Assembly: GCA_024642705.1 (NCBI GenBank)
Contig: JAHEAQ010000006.1
Span: 1 to 64,000, forward strand
Source: Bacteroidota bacterium
Lineage (GTDB): Bacteria; Bacteroidota; Bacteroidia; Chitinophagales; Saprospiraceae
Direction of reading: 5' to 3'
Length of the DNA stretch: 64,000 bases
Program-made: the position numbers and the translations under genes
The notes under the pieces: model-generated
Told to the model about the DNA's origin: nothing
Databases searched by the model: none
Seen by the model: the letters and a program-made list of their open reading frames with translations, nothing else
Shown: positions 29,045-38,464 of the stretch, one piece after another
Layout of the letters: each line of letters opens with the position of its first letter
Numbering within the stretch: position 1 is the stretch's first letter

Positions 29045-29881
29045 TTAATTGAAAAACCACAAATAAGATTCTGGAAAATACATTTTCCAGAAAGTTTCAG
29101 AATGACCCTGCCCTTTTACTTCTTCTATCTTCAGATTTTCATCAGAATATTCTGACTTCAGAATGCTTTCCATTTTCTCAAAATTCATAACCATATTTGC
29201 TCCTTCATTTGAACCAACAATCATATGAATCTTTATATCGTTTAATTTTTTATTTTGTTGGTGAAGTTCAAAAATTTTGTCTGAAACCCAAAATGATGGC
29301 GAATACACTCCTGCCTTCGAAAAAATTTCAGGATATTTTATTATAGTATAAAATGCCATAAGACCACCCATCGATGATCCAATTATGGCAGTATTTGATC
29401 TATCAGATAATGTCAAATATTTCTCATCAATGTACTTTTTTAGATTCTCAACAAGAAAGTGTATAAAGATCTCACCAAATTGAGGTCCAAAATCAGGATG
29501 ATTATAAATATTATATTCTTGCATTCGAAAAACACTATGGTTGTCTATTCCCACTACAATAACTTCCTGTTTTCCTTCAGAAATAAATTTATCTAACGTC
29601 TCGTCTACGCCCCATTCTCCCACATAACTTGTTCTATCATCGAATAAATTTTGTCCATCAAGCATGTAAATAACTGGATATCGCTTGTCTAATTTTCCAT
29701 AACTAGGCGGTAAATATATTCGCAATGTTCTATAAGTTCCTGAATATGGAACAAAAATTTCATGCTCTAATATTTTTACATTTTCAGAAGCAGTAGATCC
29801 TGAAGTGCTTTGTGCATTTATTTGAAGAATACTAAAAAATAGAGTAAAAATGCCAATGGTTATAGTTGCTATTTTATTCAT
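29045..29881 (-). CDS. Esterase D/PHB-depolymerase-like alpha/beta hydrolase
   Basis: A 278-residue exported hydrolase of the putative-esterase family (Pfam Esterase type, related to feruloyl esterase and siderophore esterase IroE). After the signal peptide (ending near INAQ, residue 24) come RTLRIYLPPSYGKLDKRYPV and IYMLDGQNLF, the nucleophile elbow IIGSSMGGLMAF with Ser170, and the catalytic His260 in KGQGHSETFW. The acid residue is expected between them. The gene converges with GH97, with only 7 bp between stop codons. Substrate unknown; a role in carbohydrate de-esterification beside GH97 is possible but only inferred. Confidence 0.88.
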   Translation of the reverse strand: MNKIATITIGIFTLFFSILQINAQSTSGSTASENVKILEHEIFVPYSGTYRTLRIYLPPSYGKLDKRYPVIYMLDGQNLFDDRTSYVGEWGVDETLDKFISEGKQEVIVVGIDNHSVFRMQEYNIYNHPDFGPQFGEIFIHFLVENLKKYIDEKYLTLSDRSNTAIIGSSMGGLMAFYTIIKYPEIFSKAGVYSPSFWVSDKIFELHQQNKKLNDIKIHMIVGSNEGANMVMNFEKMESILKSEYSDENLKIEEVKGQGHSETFWKMYFPESYLWFFN

Positions 29882-30046
29882 TTCATTAAAATTAAATTTA
29901 CAAATCTGCTTATTTTAAGATTATTGTGCTTAACTAATTAAAATGCTTTTAGTTATTAAAACTTTAAAATGGAACTAAAGCACTTCATAAATCTTATTTT
30001 AAGCCTACCTTGTCGAATAATCAAAAGTATAAAAATTCAAAAATAG

Positions 30047-30054
30047 TATATTTG
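30047..30054 (+). promoter_or_regulatory. TAnnTTTG promoter element of the LolA-like gene
   Basis: TATATTTG is an exact match to the -7 element of Bacteroidota promoters, 38 bp before the ATG. The upstream -33 TTTG is not well preserved. Confidence 0.45.
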
Positions 30055-30092
30055 ATATCATAAAATCATTGTAATAAAAACAAATCAATAAA

Positions 30093-30839
30093 ATGAGAAA
30101 AATAACAATTTCAATTTTGTCAATTTTCACCCTCTTAATTTGTAATTCTATCAATGCTCAAACAGCCGATGAAGTAATTGATATGTACTTTGAAACTATT
30201 GGCGGTAAAGATAAAATTGCAACCTTAACAAGTACAAAAGCAACTTGCAATGCAAAAGCTCAAGGAATGGACCTTCCTGTAACAATGATATCTGCGGCTC
30301 CAAATAAAACAAGAATGGATATGATTTTCCAAGGCAAAGAACTGACACAAATGGCCTTTGATGGAGAAACAGCGTGGAGTATCAACTTTATGACTATGGA
30401 ACCTGAAGCAATGGATAAAGAACAATCCTTAGTTATAGCATCGCAAACAGATTTTCCAGATCCATTCCTAACTTACAAAGAAAAAGGATATACTATTGAA
30501 TTGACAGGTGAAGAAGATGTTGAGGGTGTAGATTGTCATATTCTCAAATTGACTAGAAAACCTGTAATGATAGGTGAAAAAGAAGAAGAAAATGTATCCC
30601 TTTTCTTTATGGATAAAGAAAATGGCATTCTTATAAAGCAAACCGATTATGCTTTGACTGGACCAGCAAAGGGTTCTGCTGTTGACACTTACTTTAGTGA
30701 TTATGAAGAAGTAGACGGAATGTATTTTGCATTTACAATTGTACAGAAAATGAATGGAACTGAGGTTTTCAGTGTTTCAATTGAAAAATTTGAAATAAAT
30801 CCAGAAATTGAAGATGGATATTTTTCTTTACCAAAATAG
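30093..30839 (+). CDS. Outer-membrane lipoprotein-sorting (LolA-like) protein
   Basis: A 248-residue exported protein with a signal peptide ending near INAQ. The mature part begins TADEVIDMYFETIGGKDKI and ends in KFEINPEIEDGYFSLP, typical first and last elements of LolA-like folds in this phylum, where an unclosed barrel carries a lipid or lipoprotein. Between them are strands such as MDMIFQGKELTQMAFDGETAW. It resembles the lipoprotein at 18410 in overall plan. It lies 95 bp upstream of the BNR-repeat protein on the same strand and may be co-transcribed. It is not the canonical LolA chaperone by visible motifs. Confidence 0.8.
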   Translation: MRKITISILSIFTLLICNSINAQTADEVIDMYFETIGGKDKIATLTSTKATCNAKAQGMDLPVTMISAAPNKTRMDMIFQGKELTQMAFDGETAWSINFMTMEPEAMDKEQSLVIASQTDFPDPFLTYKEKGYTIELTGEEDVEGVDCHILKLTRKPVMIGEKEEENVSLFFMDKENGILIKQTDYALTGPAKGSAVDTYFSDYEEVDGMYFAFTIVQKMNGTEVFSVSIEKFEINPEIEDGYFSLPK

Positions 30840-30934
30840 CATCAAAGTTGTTCAAATGAAATAAGAATTAGGATTTTTATTTCCTTTATTTTAACATCAA
30901 TTCAATAATTTTTGATCCAAAAACGTCCTAATAT

Positions 30935-33900
30935 ATGAGATTTTTATTTCCCATCAGTTTTGTATTTATAATTTTTCAAACCGTTATTTCTCAGGATAAT
31001 TCAATCATTAAAGGAGATGAAATATTTGGCGAAATGCGAGCTCGTCAGATTGGGCCAGCGATTATGAGCGGTAGAGTTATCGATATTGAAGTTCATCCAA
31101 AAGATGGAAATATATTTTATGTTGGATCTGCAGGGGGTGGAGTTTGGAAAACACAAGATGGAGGTATAACCTTTTCGCCAATTTTTGATGAGCATATTCA
31201 ATCTATAGGAAAGGTAAAACTCGATCCTATTAATCCTGATCAGAATATTTGGGTTGGAACTGGAGAAATTTGGACTCGAAATAGTGTTTCAATTGGAGAT
31301 GGCCTTTATAAGAGCGAAGATGGAGGGAAGAAATGGAAAAAAATGGGTTTTGAAAATTCAGAAAGGATATCTGGAATAGAAATTAATGCCGAAAATAGCA
31401 ATGAAATATTTGTCGGAGTACTTGGACCATTATGGGGCGATTATAACGAAAGGGGAGTTTTCAAATCCTCAGATGGAGGATTAACATGGAAAAATGTATT
31501 AAAAGGTGATGCCAATACAGGGTGTTCTGATTTATTCATGGATCCAAACAATTCCAATATCCTATATGCATCACTTTGGGAATTTAGAAGAACTGCATGG
31601 TCATTCAATTCTGGAGGCCTAAAAAGTGCATTGTATAAATCAATAGATGGAGGAGAAACTTGGAATAAAATCCACAATGGGTTTCCTGAAGGAAAACTTG
31701 GTAGAATTGGGTTTGCACAAGCCCCTTCCAACTCGAATGTATTATATTCAGTTTTGGAAACTGAGAACAACAAAGATAAGGGTTTATATAAATCTGAAGA
31801 TGGAGGAGAATCTTGGCTTCAGACTAATAATGATTTTGAATTAGCTATCCGGCCATTTTACTTTTCAAGAATCGTCGTGTCTCCTCATGATGAGAATACT
31901 ATTGCAAAAGCAGGATACTTGGGATCCATAAGTAAAGATGGAGGTAATACATTCAGAGGAATTCAAAGTAATGTCCATCCAGATATTCACGATTTTGCAT
32001 TTCATCCCAAAGATGTCAATAGAATATATTTAGGATGCGATGGAGGTGTTTACAGAAGTTTTGATGGAGGCAATATTTGGGCGATGTCTATGAGTCTTCC
32101 ATTATCCCAATATTATCATGTAACTACAGATAATGCTACACCTTTTAATGTATATGGCGGTCTTCAGGATAACGGTTCTTGGATTGGTGTTTCAAGTGCC
32201 GATGGAGGAATTGGTTCGAAAAACTGGATTTCAGTTGGTGCTGGAGATGGATTCAGGGTTTATCCCCATCCAGAAGATAACAATATCGTTTATTCCGAAA
32301 TGCAAGGAGCTGAAAACATCTGGAGGACAGATGTTAAACGAAATGAAGCTAAAATAGTAAAACCATACCCAGAAGCTGATGATCCAAAATTGAGATTCAA
32401 TTGGAATGCTTCTTTTGCTACAGGTTTGCATAACCCTGATGTATTATTTGCTGGCAGTCAATTTCTGCATAGATCTGAAGATAGAGGCGAAAGCTGGAAT
32501 AAGATTTCTCCTGATCTCACAACGAATGACAAATCAAAACAAAATCAATCTGAAAGTGGTGGTTTAAGTACTGATAATTCAGGTGCTGAAAATCATTGTA
32601 CAATTTTTACTATAGGAGAAAGTCCCATTAATGAAAAAATTATTTGGGTTGGAACTGATGATGGAAATGTTCAAATGACTACAGATGGTGGATTGAATTG
32701 GACCAATTTGACAAAAAATATCCCTGGACTTCCAAAAAACACATGGGTATATCATATTGAACCAAGTTCTTTCGACGAAAATACTGCCTACGCAGTTTTT
32801 GACGGCCACACTCAGAATGATATGAAAGCTTATGTGTTTAAAACTACAGATAGTGGAAAATCATGGAAAAATATTGCTACTTCTGAAATTAAAAGTTTTG
32901 CTAGATCAATTCAAGAAGATTATGTAAATCCTAATCTTTTGTACTTAGGTACAGAAACTGGTCTTTATATCACATTAGATGGCGGAAAATATTGGGGTCA
33001 ATTTACAAATAACATTCCACTCGTAGCCATCCATCATTTAACTTTACATGAAAGAGATAATTCACTAGTCATGGGAACTCATGGGCGAGGCATCATTATC
33101 ATTGATGATGTTACACCATTGCGACAAATTAACAATTCTGTAGTTTCAAAGCCAGTTCATTTTTTTGAAAAAGCTCCTAAGATAATGAATGAGGGAGGTG
33201 GATTTGGTGGATTTGGAATGGCTGGTGAATACGTGGGAGAAAATCCAAACAGCTCAGCAGAAATTGCATATTATTTAGATAAGAGGCATACATTTGGAAA
33301 AATGAAGATTGAAATTCTGGATGATGAAGGCAAAATAATCGCTGATTTAAGTCCAGGAAAGTCAAAAGGAATTAATGTCGTTTCTTGGAATTATAGACAC
33401 AAAATGCCAAAAATTGCGGAAGGAAAAACAATAACTTTTGGTGGTTTCAATACACCAATGGTTCCTCCAGGAACCTATAAAGTTAGAATGACCAAAGGTA
33501 AAGATGTCTATGAATCAAAAATAGCAATTGAAAGTGACCCTAATTCAAGCCATACTAAAGAAGAAAGAATGGCTGGATATGAAGCAGCTATGAGATTGTA
33601 TAACATGAATGAACAATTGGCTTACATCATTGCCCAAATAGATGGGATGAGTGACGGTTCAAAAGCAATCATCTCCAAAGATCTCCCGAAAAAGCTATCT
33701 AAAGCTATTGTAGAATTTAATGAGGGACTTGCAATTTTGAAAAAACCACTTGTTGTCATGACTGGAGATAATTATGTGGGTGCTGCAGAACCTGAATTGA
33801 GAGAAAAAATAGCCAATTTGTATGGAGATGTGGCTGGTTATGTCGGAAAACCTTCACTTGGGCAATTAAAAAATATGGAAACACTTGATACGCAGCTGCA

Positions 33901-34021
33901 AACGGTTCAGAATGAATTTAATGAAAAAGTCAAACAGCTGGAAAGTATAAATAAAATGTTGGAAAAAGAGGGTTTAGCGCCAATTAAACTAAGTAGTTTG
34001 GAGGCTTTTATCCGGGCATAG
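30935..34021 (+). CDS. Secreted VPS10/BNR-repeat (Asp-box) beta-propeller protein
   Basis: A 1028-residue exported protein with a signal peptide ending near VISQ. Residues about 40-740 form one or two beta-propellers marked by about eleven Asp-box loops of the type S-x-D-x-G-x-x-W (KSEDGGKKW, KSSDGGLTW, KSIDGGETW, KSEDGGESW, RSFDGGNIW, TTDGGLNW, TLDGGKYW and others). A beta domain (PPGTYKVRMTKGKDVYES) and a helical tail follow. Such proteins are often labelled glycosyl hydrolase or sialidase, but the sialidase RIP motif and Arg triad are not visible, so enzymatic activity is unproven. No C-terminal sorting domain is seen. Probably periplasmic or surface binding scaffold. Confidence 0.88.
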   Translation: MRFLFPISFVFIIFQTVISQDNSIIKGDEIFGEMRARQIGPAIMSGRVIDIEVHPKDGNIFYVGSAGGGVWKTQDGGITFSPIFDEHIQSIGKVKLDPINPDQNIWVGTGEIWTRNSVSIGDGLYKSEDGGKKWKKMGFENSERISGIEINAENSNEIFVGVLGPLWGDYNERGVFKSSDGGLTWKNVLKGDANTGCSDLFMDPNNSNILYASLWEFRRTAWSFNSGGLKSALYKSIDGGETWNKIHNGFPEGKLGRIGFAQAPSNSNVLYSVLETENNKDKGLYKSEDGGESWLQTNNDFELAIRPFYFSRIVVSPHDENTIAKAGYLGSISKDGGNTFRGIQSNVHPDIHDFAFHPKDVNRIYLGCDGGVYRSFDGGNIWAMSMSLPLSQYYHVTTDNATPFNVYGGLQDNGSWIGVSSADGGIGSKNWISVGAGDGFRVYPHPEDNNIVYSEMQGAENIWRTDVKRNEAKIVKPYPEADDPKLRFNWNASFATGLHNPDVLFAGSQFLHRSEDRGESWNKISPDLTTNDKSKQNQSESGGLSTDNSGAENHCTIFTIGESPINEKIIWVGTDDGNVQMTTDGGLNWTNLTKNIPGLPKNTWVYHIEPSSFDENTAYAVFDGHTQNDMKAYVFKTTDSGKSWKNIATSEIKSFARSIQEDYVNPNLLYLGTETGLYITLDGGKYWGQFTNNIPLVAIHHLTLHERDNSLVMGTHGRGIIIIDDVTPLRQINNSVVSKPVHFFEKAPKIMNEGGGFGGFGMAGEYVGENPNSSAEIAYYLDKRHTFGKMKIEILDDEGKIIADLSPGKSKGINVVSWNYRHKMPKIAEGKTITFGGFNTPMVPPGTYKVRMTKGKDVYESKIAIESDPNSSHTKEERMAGYEAAMRLYNMNEQLAYIIAQIDGMSDGSKAIISKDLPKKLSKAIVEFNEGLAILKKPLVVMTGDNYVGAAEPELREKIANLYGDVAGYVGKPSLGQLKNMETLDTQLQTVQNEFNEKVKQLESINKMLEKEGLAPIKLSSLEAFIRA

Positions 34022-34045
34022 AAAAAATACATCCTAATCGATGTA
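34022..34045 (-). terminator. Short hairpin terminator after prfA
   Basis: On the minus strand TACATC and GATGTA make a 6-bp stem with a 6-nt loop followed by TTTTTTC. It is weak but correctly placed 5 bp past the prfA stop, and it could also end the convergent BNR gene. Confidence 0.5.
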
Positions 34046-34049
34046 AATT

Positions 34050-35120
34050 TTAAACTGTCATGCCCGCTTTCATTTTTTCCATGTTTTCGTAGACTTGAAG
34101 AGATTCTATTATTTCTTCAATATTTCCTTCAATAATTTTATCAAGACTATACAATGTCAGATTAATTCTATGATCTGTAACCCTATTTTGTGGATAATTA
34201 TATGTTCTTATTTTATCAGAACGATCACCGGAACCCACTAAAGACTTCCGAGTAGAACTTACTTTGTTATTAAATTCTTCTTCTTTACTATCCTTTATTT
34301 TCTGATACAATCGGCCCATTGCAATCTCTCTATTCTTGATTTGGGAACGCCCATCAGTACTTTCAGCAACTATACCTGTTGGCAAGTGGGTAAAACGAAC
34401 ACCAGATTCAGTCTTGTTGACATGCTGTCCTCCAGCACCAGATGCTCTAAAGGTGTCAGTTTTAAGATCTGCTTTATTGATATCAATATCTTCCATTTCA
34501 AATTTAGGCATTATGGCAACTGTTGCTGCTGAAGTATGGACTCTTCCTTGAGATTCGGTTTTTGGAACTCTTTGAACCCTGTGGGCCCCAGATTCGAATT
34601 TTAATTTTCCATATACATCTTCACCGAAGATTTCTATAACAATTTTGCTATACCCTCCAGAAGTACCTTCATTTATATAAAGTACTTCCGTTTTCCAATT
34701 TTGGTTTTCAAAATATTTAGCATACATTCTATAAAGGTCACCAGCAAAAATGCTTGCCTCATCACCACCAGTTCCAGATCTAATTTCCATGATAGCATCT
34801 TTAACGTCCTCTGGATCTTTAGGAATGAGTAAAAACTTAATTTTTTCTTCTAACTCCTCCATATCTTTTTCTAAAGTCGACAATTCCATCCTTGCCATTT
34901 CTCTCATTTCCGGATCTTCATCTTTTGCCATTTCTTTAGCACCAATTATGCCATCCGTAATTGCTTTATATTCATGATACGCATCGTCGATTCCTTTCAG
35001 ATCCTTATATTCTTTATTGATCTGCATGAATCGTTTCATATCACTCAATATTTCAGGATCACCCATTTGTTCCTCTAACGTGAGGAATCTGTGGTGAATT
35101 GATTCTAACTTTTCTAACAT
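34050..35120 (-). CDS. prfA: Peptide chain release factor 1
   Basis: Releases the finished peptide at UAA and UAG codons. The 356 residues show the codon-recognition tripeptide region RVPKTESQGR (PxT), and the catalytic GGQ in SGAGGQHVNKTESGVRFTHL (about residue 230), whose Gln is normally methylated by PrmC. The N-terminal coiled coil (KDLKGIDDAYHEYKAITDGI) is complete. The PxT motif is the RF1 type, not the SPF of RF2. No prmC gene is adjacent. It is a single gene convergent with the BNR protein gene. Confidence 0.97.
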   Translation of the reverse strand: MLEKLESIHHRFLTLEEQMGDPEILSDMKRFMQINKEYKDLKGIDDAYHEYKAITDGIIGAKEMAKDEDPEMREMARMELSTLEKDMEELEEKIKFLLIPKDPEDVKDAIMEIRSGTGGDEASIFAGDLYRMYAKYFENQNWKTEVLYINEGTSGGYSKIVIEIFGEDVYGKLKFESGAHRVQRVPKTESQGRVHTSAATVAIMPKFEMEDIDINKADLKTDTFRASGAGGQHVNKTESGVRFTHLPTGIVAESTDGRSQIKNREIAMGRLYQKIKDSKEEEFNNKVSSTRKSLVGSGDRSDKIRTYNYPQNRVTDHRINLTLYSLDKIIEGNIEEIIESLQVYENMEKMKAGMTV

Positions 35121-35206
35121 AGTTGCAATTATTTTTGCGGCTGCAAAAATAGTTAAATAGTTAACAGCCTAACAAAGACTGTCATCAAAAAATAAAAATA
35201 AATGTA

Positions 35207-35446
35207 TTAATCGATTTTTATTTTATTCTTGATTGCTTGAATAAAATCTGGTGTAGCTTCAGATCTTTTCACATTGTTCTTTATAAAATTTCTAAAATTC
35301 TTCTCTTTTGAAAAAACTCTACCATAACTAGGGTCATGATTTATTCTTTCAAGCAATTCTTTTTCGTCTTCTGAATTTAAAGCACGATCTAAATAAAGAT
35401 CTACTTGTTTTCTGAAGTTCTGAAGATCATTTGTTCTACTCTGCAT
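35207..35446 (-). CDS. Short anti-sigma-like protein without zinc motif
   Basis: A 79-residue protein encoded 78 bp downstream of an ECF sigma gene on the same strand. Its layout follows the small one-domain anti-sigma factors of this phylum: a helix with LDRALNSEDEKELLERINHD, then YGRVFSKEKNFRNFIKNNV, ending TPDFIQAIKNKI. The HxxxCxxC zinc motif is absent: the Cys positions are replaced (HDPSYGRVF). Start: the frame opens at a TTG, but ATG at 35446 is the likelier start. A role as sigma antagonist is inferred from context and shape only. Confidence 0.6.
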   Translation of the reverse strand: MQSRTNDLQNFRKQVDLYLDRALNSEDEKELLERINHDPSYGRVFSKEKNFRNFIKNNVKRSEATPDFIQAIKNKIKID

Positions 35447-35544
35447 CGGTATAGATTTTACTAACAAATAATTACAGTATTTCCTATTTGGTGTATAAGT
35501 TAACTCATTTTAATAATAAACAGCAAATAAATAGAGAAAAAAAT

Positions 35545-36138
35545 CTATTCTTCTTCGTTTATATTTTTTGATCCTCGCACATCACGGAATCCCTTACTTA
35601 TTGCGTATTCTTTCAATTTTTCTTTGAGCATATTCCTTGCTCTAAATAAACGCGATCTTACAGTTCCAATTGGAACATTTATGATTTTAGAGATTTCTTC
35701 GTAAGTGAAACCTTCAATATCACATAGCAAAATCACAGTTCTAAAATCAATCGGAAGTTTGTTAATAGCTGTGGTGACTTCATCACCCATCATATTTTCA
35801 AAAATTTCCTCTCTTAAGTCTAAATAGTTTGTATTACCTTTCTCATCACTATCATGATAGCTGATGATTTCTTCAAAATCTACTTTTGTTGGTTGCTTAC
35901 TTTTTTTACGATATTCGTTAATATAAGCATTTTTCAATATTTTAAACAACCATGCCTTTGCATTAGTTCCCTCAATATATTTATCTATGAATCTATATGC
36001 TTTCATATAGGTTTCTTGAACCAAATCATCCGCATCATTTTCATTATATGTGAGGTGAAAAGCAAAAGTCTTAAGAGAATCTATGTGAGGTAGAAGTTCT
36101 TTTTCGAATAATTTATTCTTATCGCTAATTGTTGACAA
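35545..36138 (-). CDS. ECF-type RNA polymerase sigma factor
   Basis: A 197-residue sigma-70 family protein. Region 2 reads NDADDLVQETYMKAYRFIDK and GTNAKAWLFKILKNAYINEY; region 4 reads INKLPIDFRTVILLCDIEGF, then TYEEISKIINVPIGTVRSRL. It lacks regions 1 and 3 as expected for ECF factors. The start codon is a TTG, since the next in-frame ATG would remove region 2. The short anti-sigma-like gene follows, so the pair probably forms a stress-response switch. It resembles the sigma factor at 53289 in region 2 (GTN-KAWLF). Confidence 0.92.
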   Translation of the reverse strand: MSTISDKNKLFEKELLPHIDSLKTFAFHLTYNENDADDLVQETYMKAYRFIDKYIEGTNAKAWLFKILKNAYINEYRKKSKQPTKVDFEEIISYHDSDEKGNTNYLDLREEIFENMMGDEVTTAINKLPIDFRTVILLCDIEGFTYEEISKIINVPIGTVRSRLFRARNMLKEKLKEYAISKGFRDVRGSKNINEEE

Positions 36139-36186
36139 ATTTTAAATATTTAACGTGCGCAAATTAGAATAAAATTTTTATCTACA

Positions 36187-36867
36187 CTAATCTTTACCTT
36201 TTTTCTCTGTATTTATTGAAATAATTTGATCCTTGAATATTGCAAAAACTTGATCTCCTTGCTTTACTTTTATAGAAGCCGTTCCTGTAAAGCTGCCAAA
36301 TGCTGGCAAAATTCCTTGGTTTTCCCCAAAATAGAAACAAGGCAACTTCATCGATTGCTTACCTTCTCCTTTTAATTTTATTCCTGGGTGAATATGCCCA
36401 CATAGGTTATAATATTTTTCATTTTCTTCAGGATGGTGGCTTAACAAAAATGGTCCGATGACTTTATTATCATAGCATCTTATTCCTGCAGTTATATAAT
36501 TGTCTTGATGCAAGATATCGTGATTCCCAGAAATTAAAATAAATTCTATTTTTGAATATTTTGCTAGAAGAAAAGTTAATTGATCCCATTCTTTGTTATA
36601 GAAACTATGAAATAAATCTCCTAAAAAATATACTTTTTTAGGCTTCCATTTGCAAATTAACAATTCTAAAGTATCAAAATTTTTCTGACTTGCTGCTTGG
36701 GGAATTGGAATATTGTTTTTACGAAAGTGGGATACTTTACCAATATGCAAATCAGCAATTAACAAAGCTTTTATTTTGTCGTAATACATTGCTCTTTCGG
36801 AAATTAGAGTAAATTTTTCTCCTTTAATAAAACAAGAATGAGCTTTAAAATGATGGGTTTGCGACAT
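36187..36867 (-). CDS. pdeM: Ligase-associated DNA damage response endonuclease PdeM (metallophosphoesterase)
   Basis: A 226-residue calcineurin-like phosphoesterase. Metal-binding motifs are ALLIADLHIGKVSHFRKNNI (D-x-H), YFLGDLFHS (GD), LISGNHD (GNHD) and CGHIHPG (GHxH), and the spacing matches the PdeM family. Relatives sit in clusters with a DNA ligase, an exonuclease and an Lhr-like helicase; none of these is adjacent here. The likely start is ATG at 36867. TATATTTG lies directly upstream (36879-36872, minus strand) with only 4 bp between its end and the ATG, which would give a nearly leaderless transcript if it is the promoter. Confidence 0.87.
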   Translation of the reverse strand: MSQTHHFKAHSCFIKGEKFTLISERAMYYDKIKALLIADLHIGKVSHFRKNNIPIPQAASQKNFDTLELLICKWKPKKVYFLGDLFHSFYNKEWDQLTFLLAKYSKIEFILISGNHDILHQDNYITAGIRCYDNKVIGPFLLSHHPEENEKYYNLCGHIHPGIKLKGEGKQSMKLPCFYFGENQGILPAFGSFTGTASIKVKQGDQVFAIFKDQIISINTEKKGKD

Positions 36868-36909
36868 AGCACAAATATACAAGAGTTCTAAACACTTTAA
36901 AATTAGTAC

Positions 36910-37890
36910 TTAAAAATCGAATGCACTTAATTCTTTGGATCCATAAAGACTAGATTTCTCTTTCATTGGACTTTCAACATCGATTAAAGTGTAAGACGCT
37001 CTATTCTTTTGTACCCAATCTACTGCAAAATGCAATTGCTGATAAAATTCATCAGTTGTTAATTGAGATTCGTCAACAAACTGGTATGGATATTCATAAA
37101 TCAATGGTATAATGCTTTTTAGCATAAAATACCTTTGATAATCCTTTAACCTTTGACCAATAAGTTCAAAATCATCATTTATAATCTCGTCTATAATTGC
37201 ATCAAAAATTTCTCTGTCATTAGTAAAAACAAGACCAGGAAGTAATACATCAAAAAACTTAATGTCTAGTGGATGTTCTTTTACAATTTTTCGGCAAAAA
37301 TCAATCGCTTTATCGTTTCCTATGCGAGCCATTGCTTGAACTATTGTCCAAGACTCTAAAACTTGTTTATCCGTAAATTCTGAAATATTTGGCAGATTTA
37401 TATCAAGATCTTTATATCCTGCAATTACAATGTATTGTTTCTGATTTGGATCTTCTTCGATTAATTTTTGAATCAATGCTAAAGATTCTTGATTAAAGTA
37501 TTTTTTATCAAACTGAATCAAATGATTAGAAAGTTGAAATCTAAGACTGGGGCTCCTATCATTTATACATGCTTTTAAATGGTCTTCTATAACTCTTTCT
37601 TTAATTTCAGATTTTTCTGAATAATTATAAATATTTCGAGCAATTCCGTAAGCTTTGCTTCTCGTAACAGCTTGTTTGTCTTCATAGAAATTATGAAGTG
37701 ATTTTAAAGTAGCTTTATGGATATTTTTATTTTTTAAAAAATCTGTGGAATTAGAATTGGACAAATAAATAGAATAATACAATTTTTTGTATACTCCATT
37801 ATTTTGACTTTGCAAAAAAGTAGAACTTAGACATAGAATACAAAGGGCAAAAGACACCCTAAGTGCTTGTTGTTTTGTTAAGTATCTCAT
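36910..37890 (-). CDS. Exported HEAT-repeat-like protein of unknown function
   Basis: A 326-residue protein starting at the ATG at 37890, which gives a signal peptide (MRYLTKQQALRVSFALCILC) ending near LQSQ; an ATG eight codons upstream is also possible. The rest is entirely helical, with paired helices such as TKQVLESWTIVQAMARIGND and FDAIIDEIINDDFELIGQRL that resemble HEAT or ARM repeats. It ends DWVQKNRASYTLIDVESPMKEKSS. I do not recognise a family with a known function. It lies 43 bp upstream of pdeM on the same strand and may share a transcript. Confidence 0.6.
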   Translation of the reverse strand: MRYLTKQQALRVSFALCILCLSSTFLQSQNNGVYKKLYYSIYLSNSNSTDFLKNKNIHKATLKSLHNFYEDKQAVTRSKAYGIARNIYNYSEKSEIKERVIEDHLKACINDRSPSLRFQLSNHLIQFDKKYFNQESLALIQKLIEEDPNQKQYIVIAGYKDLDINLPNISEFTDKQVLESWTIVQAMARIGNDKAIDFCRKIVKEHPLDIKFFDVLLPGLVFTNDREIFDAIIDEIINDDFELIGQRLKDYQRYFMLKSIIPLIYEYPYQFVDESQLTTDEFYQQLHFAVDWVQKNRASYTLIDVESPMKEKSSLYGSKELSAFDF

Positions 37891-37956
37891 TATTAAAAAA
37901 ATCACAGGTTTCATTACAAATTTAATGATATCCTTAAAGTTTTATTTCTTAAAAGC

Positions 37957-37964
37957 TAGTTTTG
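37957..37964 (+). promoter_or_regulatory. TAnnTTTG promoter element of dtd; decides its start
   Basis: TAGTTTTG fits the Bacteroidota -7 consensus. It lies downstream of the first codon of the long open frame (37925) and 47 bp before the ATG at 38012, supporting the shorter protein. Confidence 0.5.
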
Positions 37965-38011
37965 CAAAATTGACGCCAAATTTTTTAAAAACTAAAACAA
38001 TAAAAAATTTA

Positions 38012-38464
38012 ATGAGAGCAATTATTCAGCGGGTAAGTAGAGCATCCGTTCAGATTGATGGGAAAATTCATAATAAAATTGATCGTGGAATATTATTACT
38101 TTTAGGAATAATGGATGACGATAATCAAGAAGACATAATTTGGTTAACAAGAAAAATTTCGATGATGAGAATTTTTAATGATGAAAATTATGTTATGAAT
38201 AAATCTTTAATCGATATAAATGGCCAGATTTTGATAATTAGTCAGTTTACCCTTCATGCTTCAACCAAAAAAGGAAATAGACCATCGTATCTTAAGGCAT
38301 CCAAACCAGAAATTGCCATTCCTATATATGAAAACTTCCTTCACACTTTTGAAACAGAAACAGGAATAGATACAAAATCGGGAGTTTTTGGCGCAGATAT
38401 GAAAGTGGATTTATTAAATGATGGCCCTGTTACCATATTTATTGATAGTAAAATGAAAGAATAA
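38012..38464 (+). CDS. dtd: D-aminoacyl-tRNA deacylase
   Basis: Removes D-amino acids mis-charged onto tRNA. From the ATG at 38012 the protein has 150 residues, the standard DTD length, and starts MRAIIQRVSRASVQIDGKIH. The two active-site motifs are ISQFTLHASTKKGNRPS and LLNDGPVTIFID at the C-terminus. The open frame continues 29 codons upstream, but those residues are not conserved and lie above a promoter-like element. The stop overlaps the ATG of the MazG-like gene (TAATG), indicating translational coupling. Confidence 0.95.
   Translation: MRAIIQRVSRASVQIDGKIHNKIDRGILLLLGIMDDDNQEDIIWLTRKISMMRIFNDENYVMNKSLIDINGQILIISQFTLHASTKKGNRPSYLKASKPEIAIPIYENFLHTFETETGIDTKSGVFGADMKVDLLNDGPVTIFIDSKMKE

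Noticed and set aside
30935-34021. Sialidase
   Set aside because: Asp-box loops alone are found in many propellers; the sialidase Arg triad and RIP motif are not apparent.
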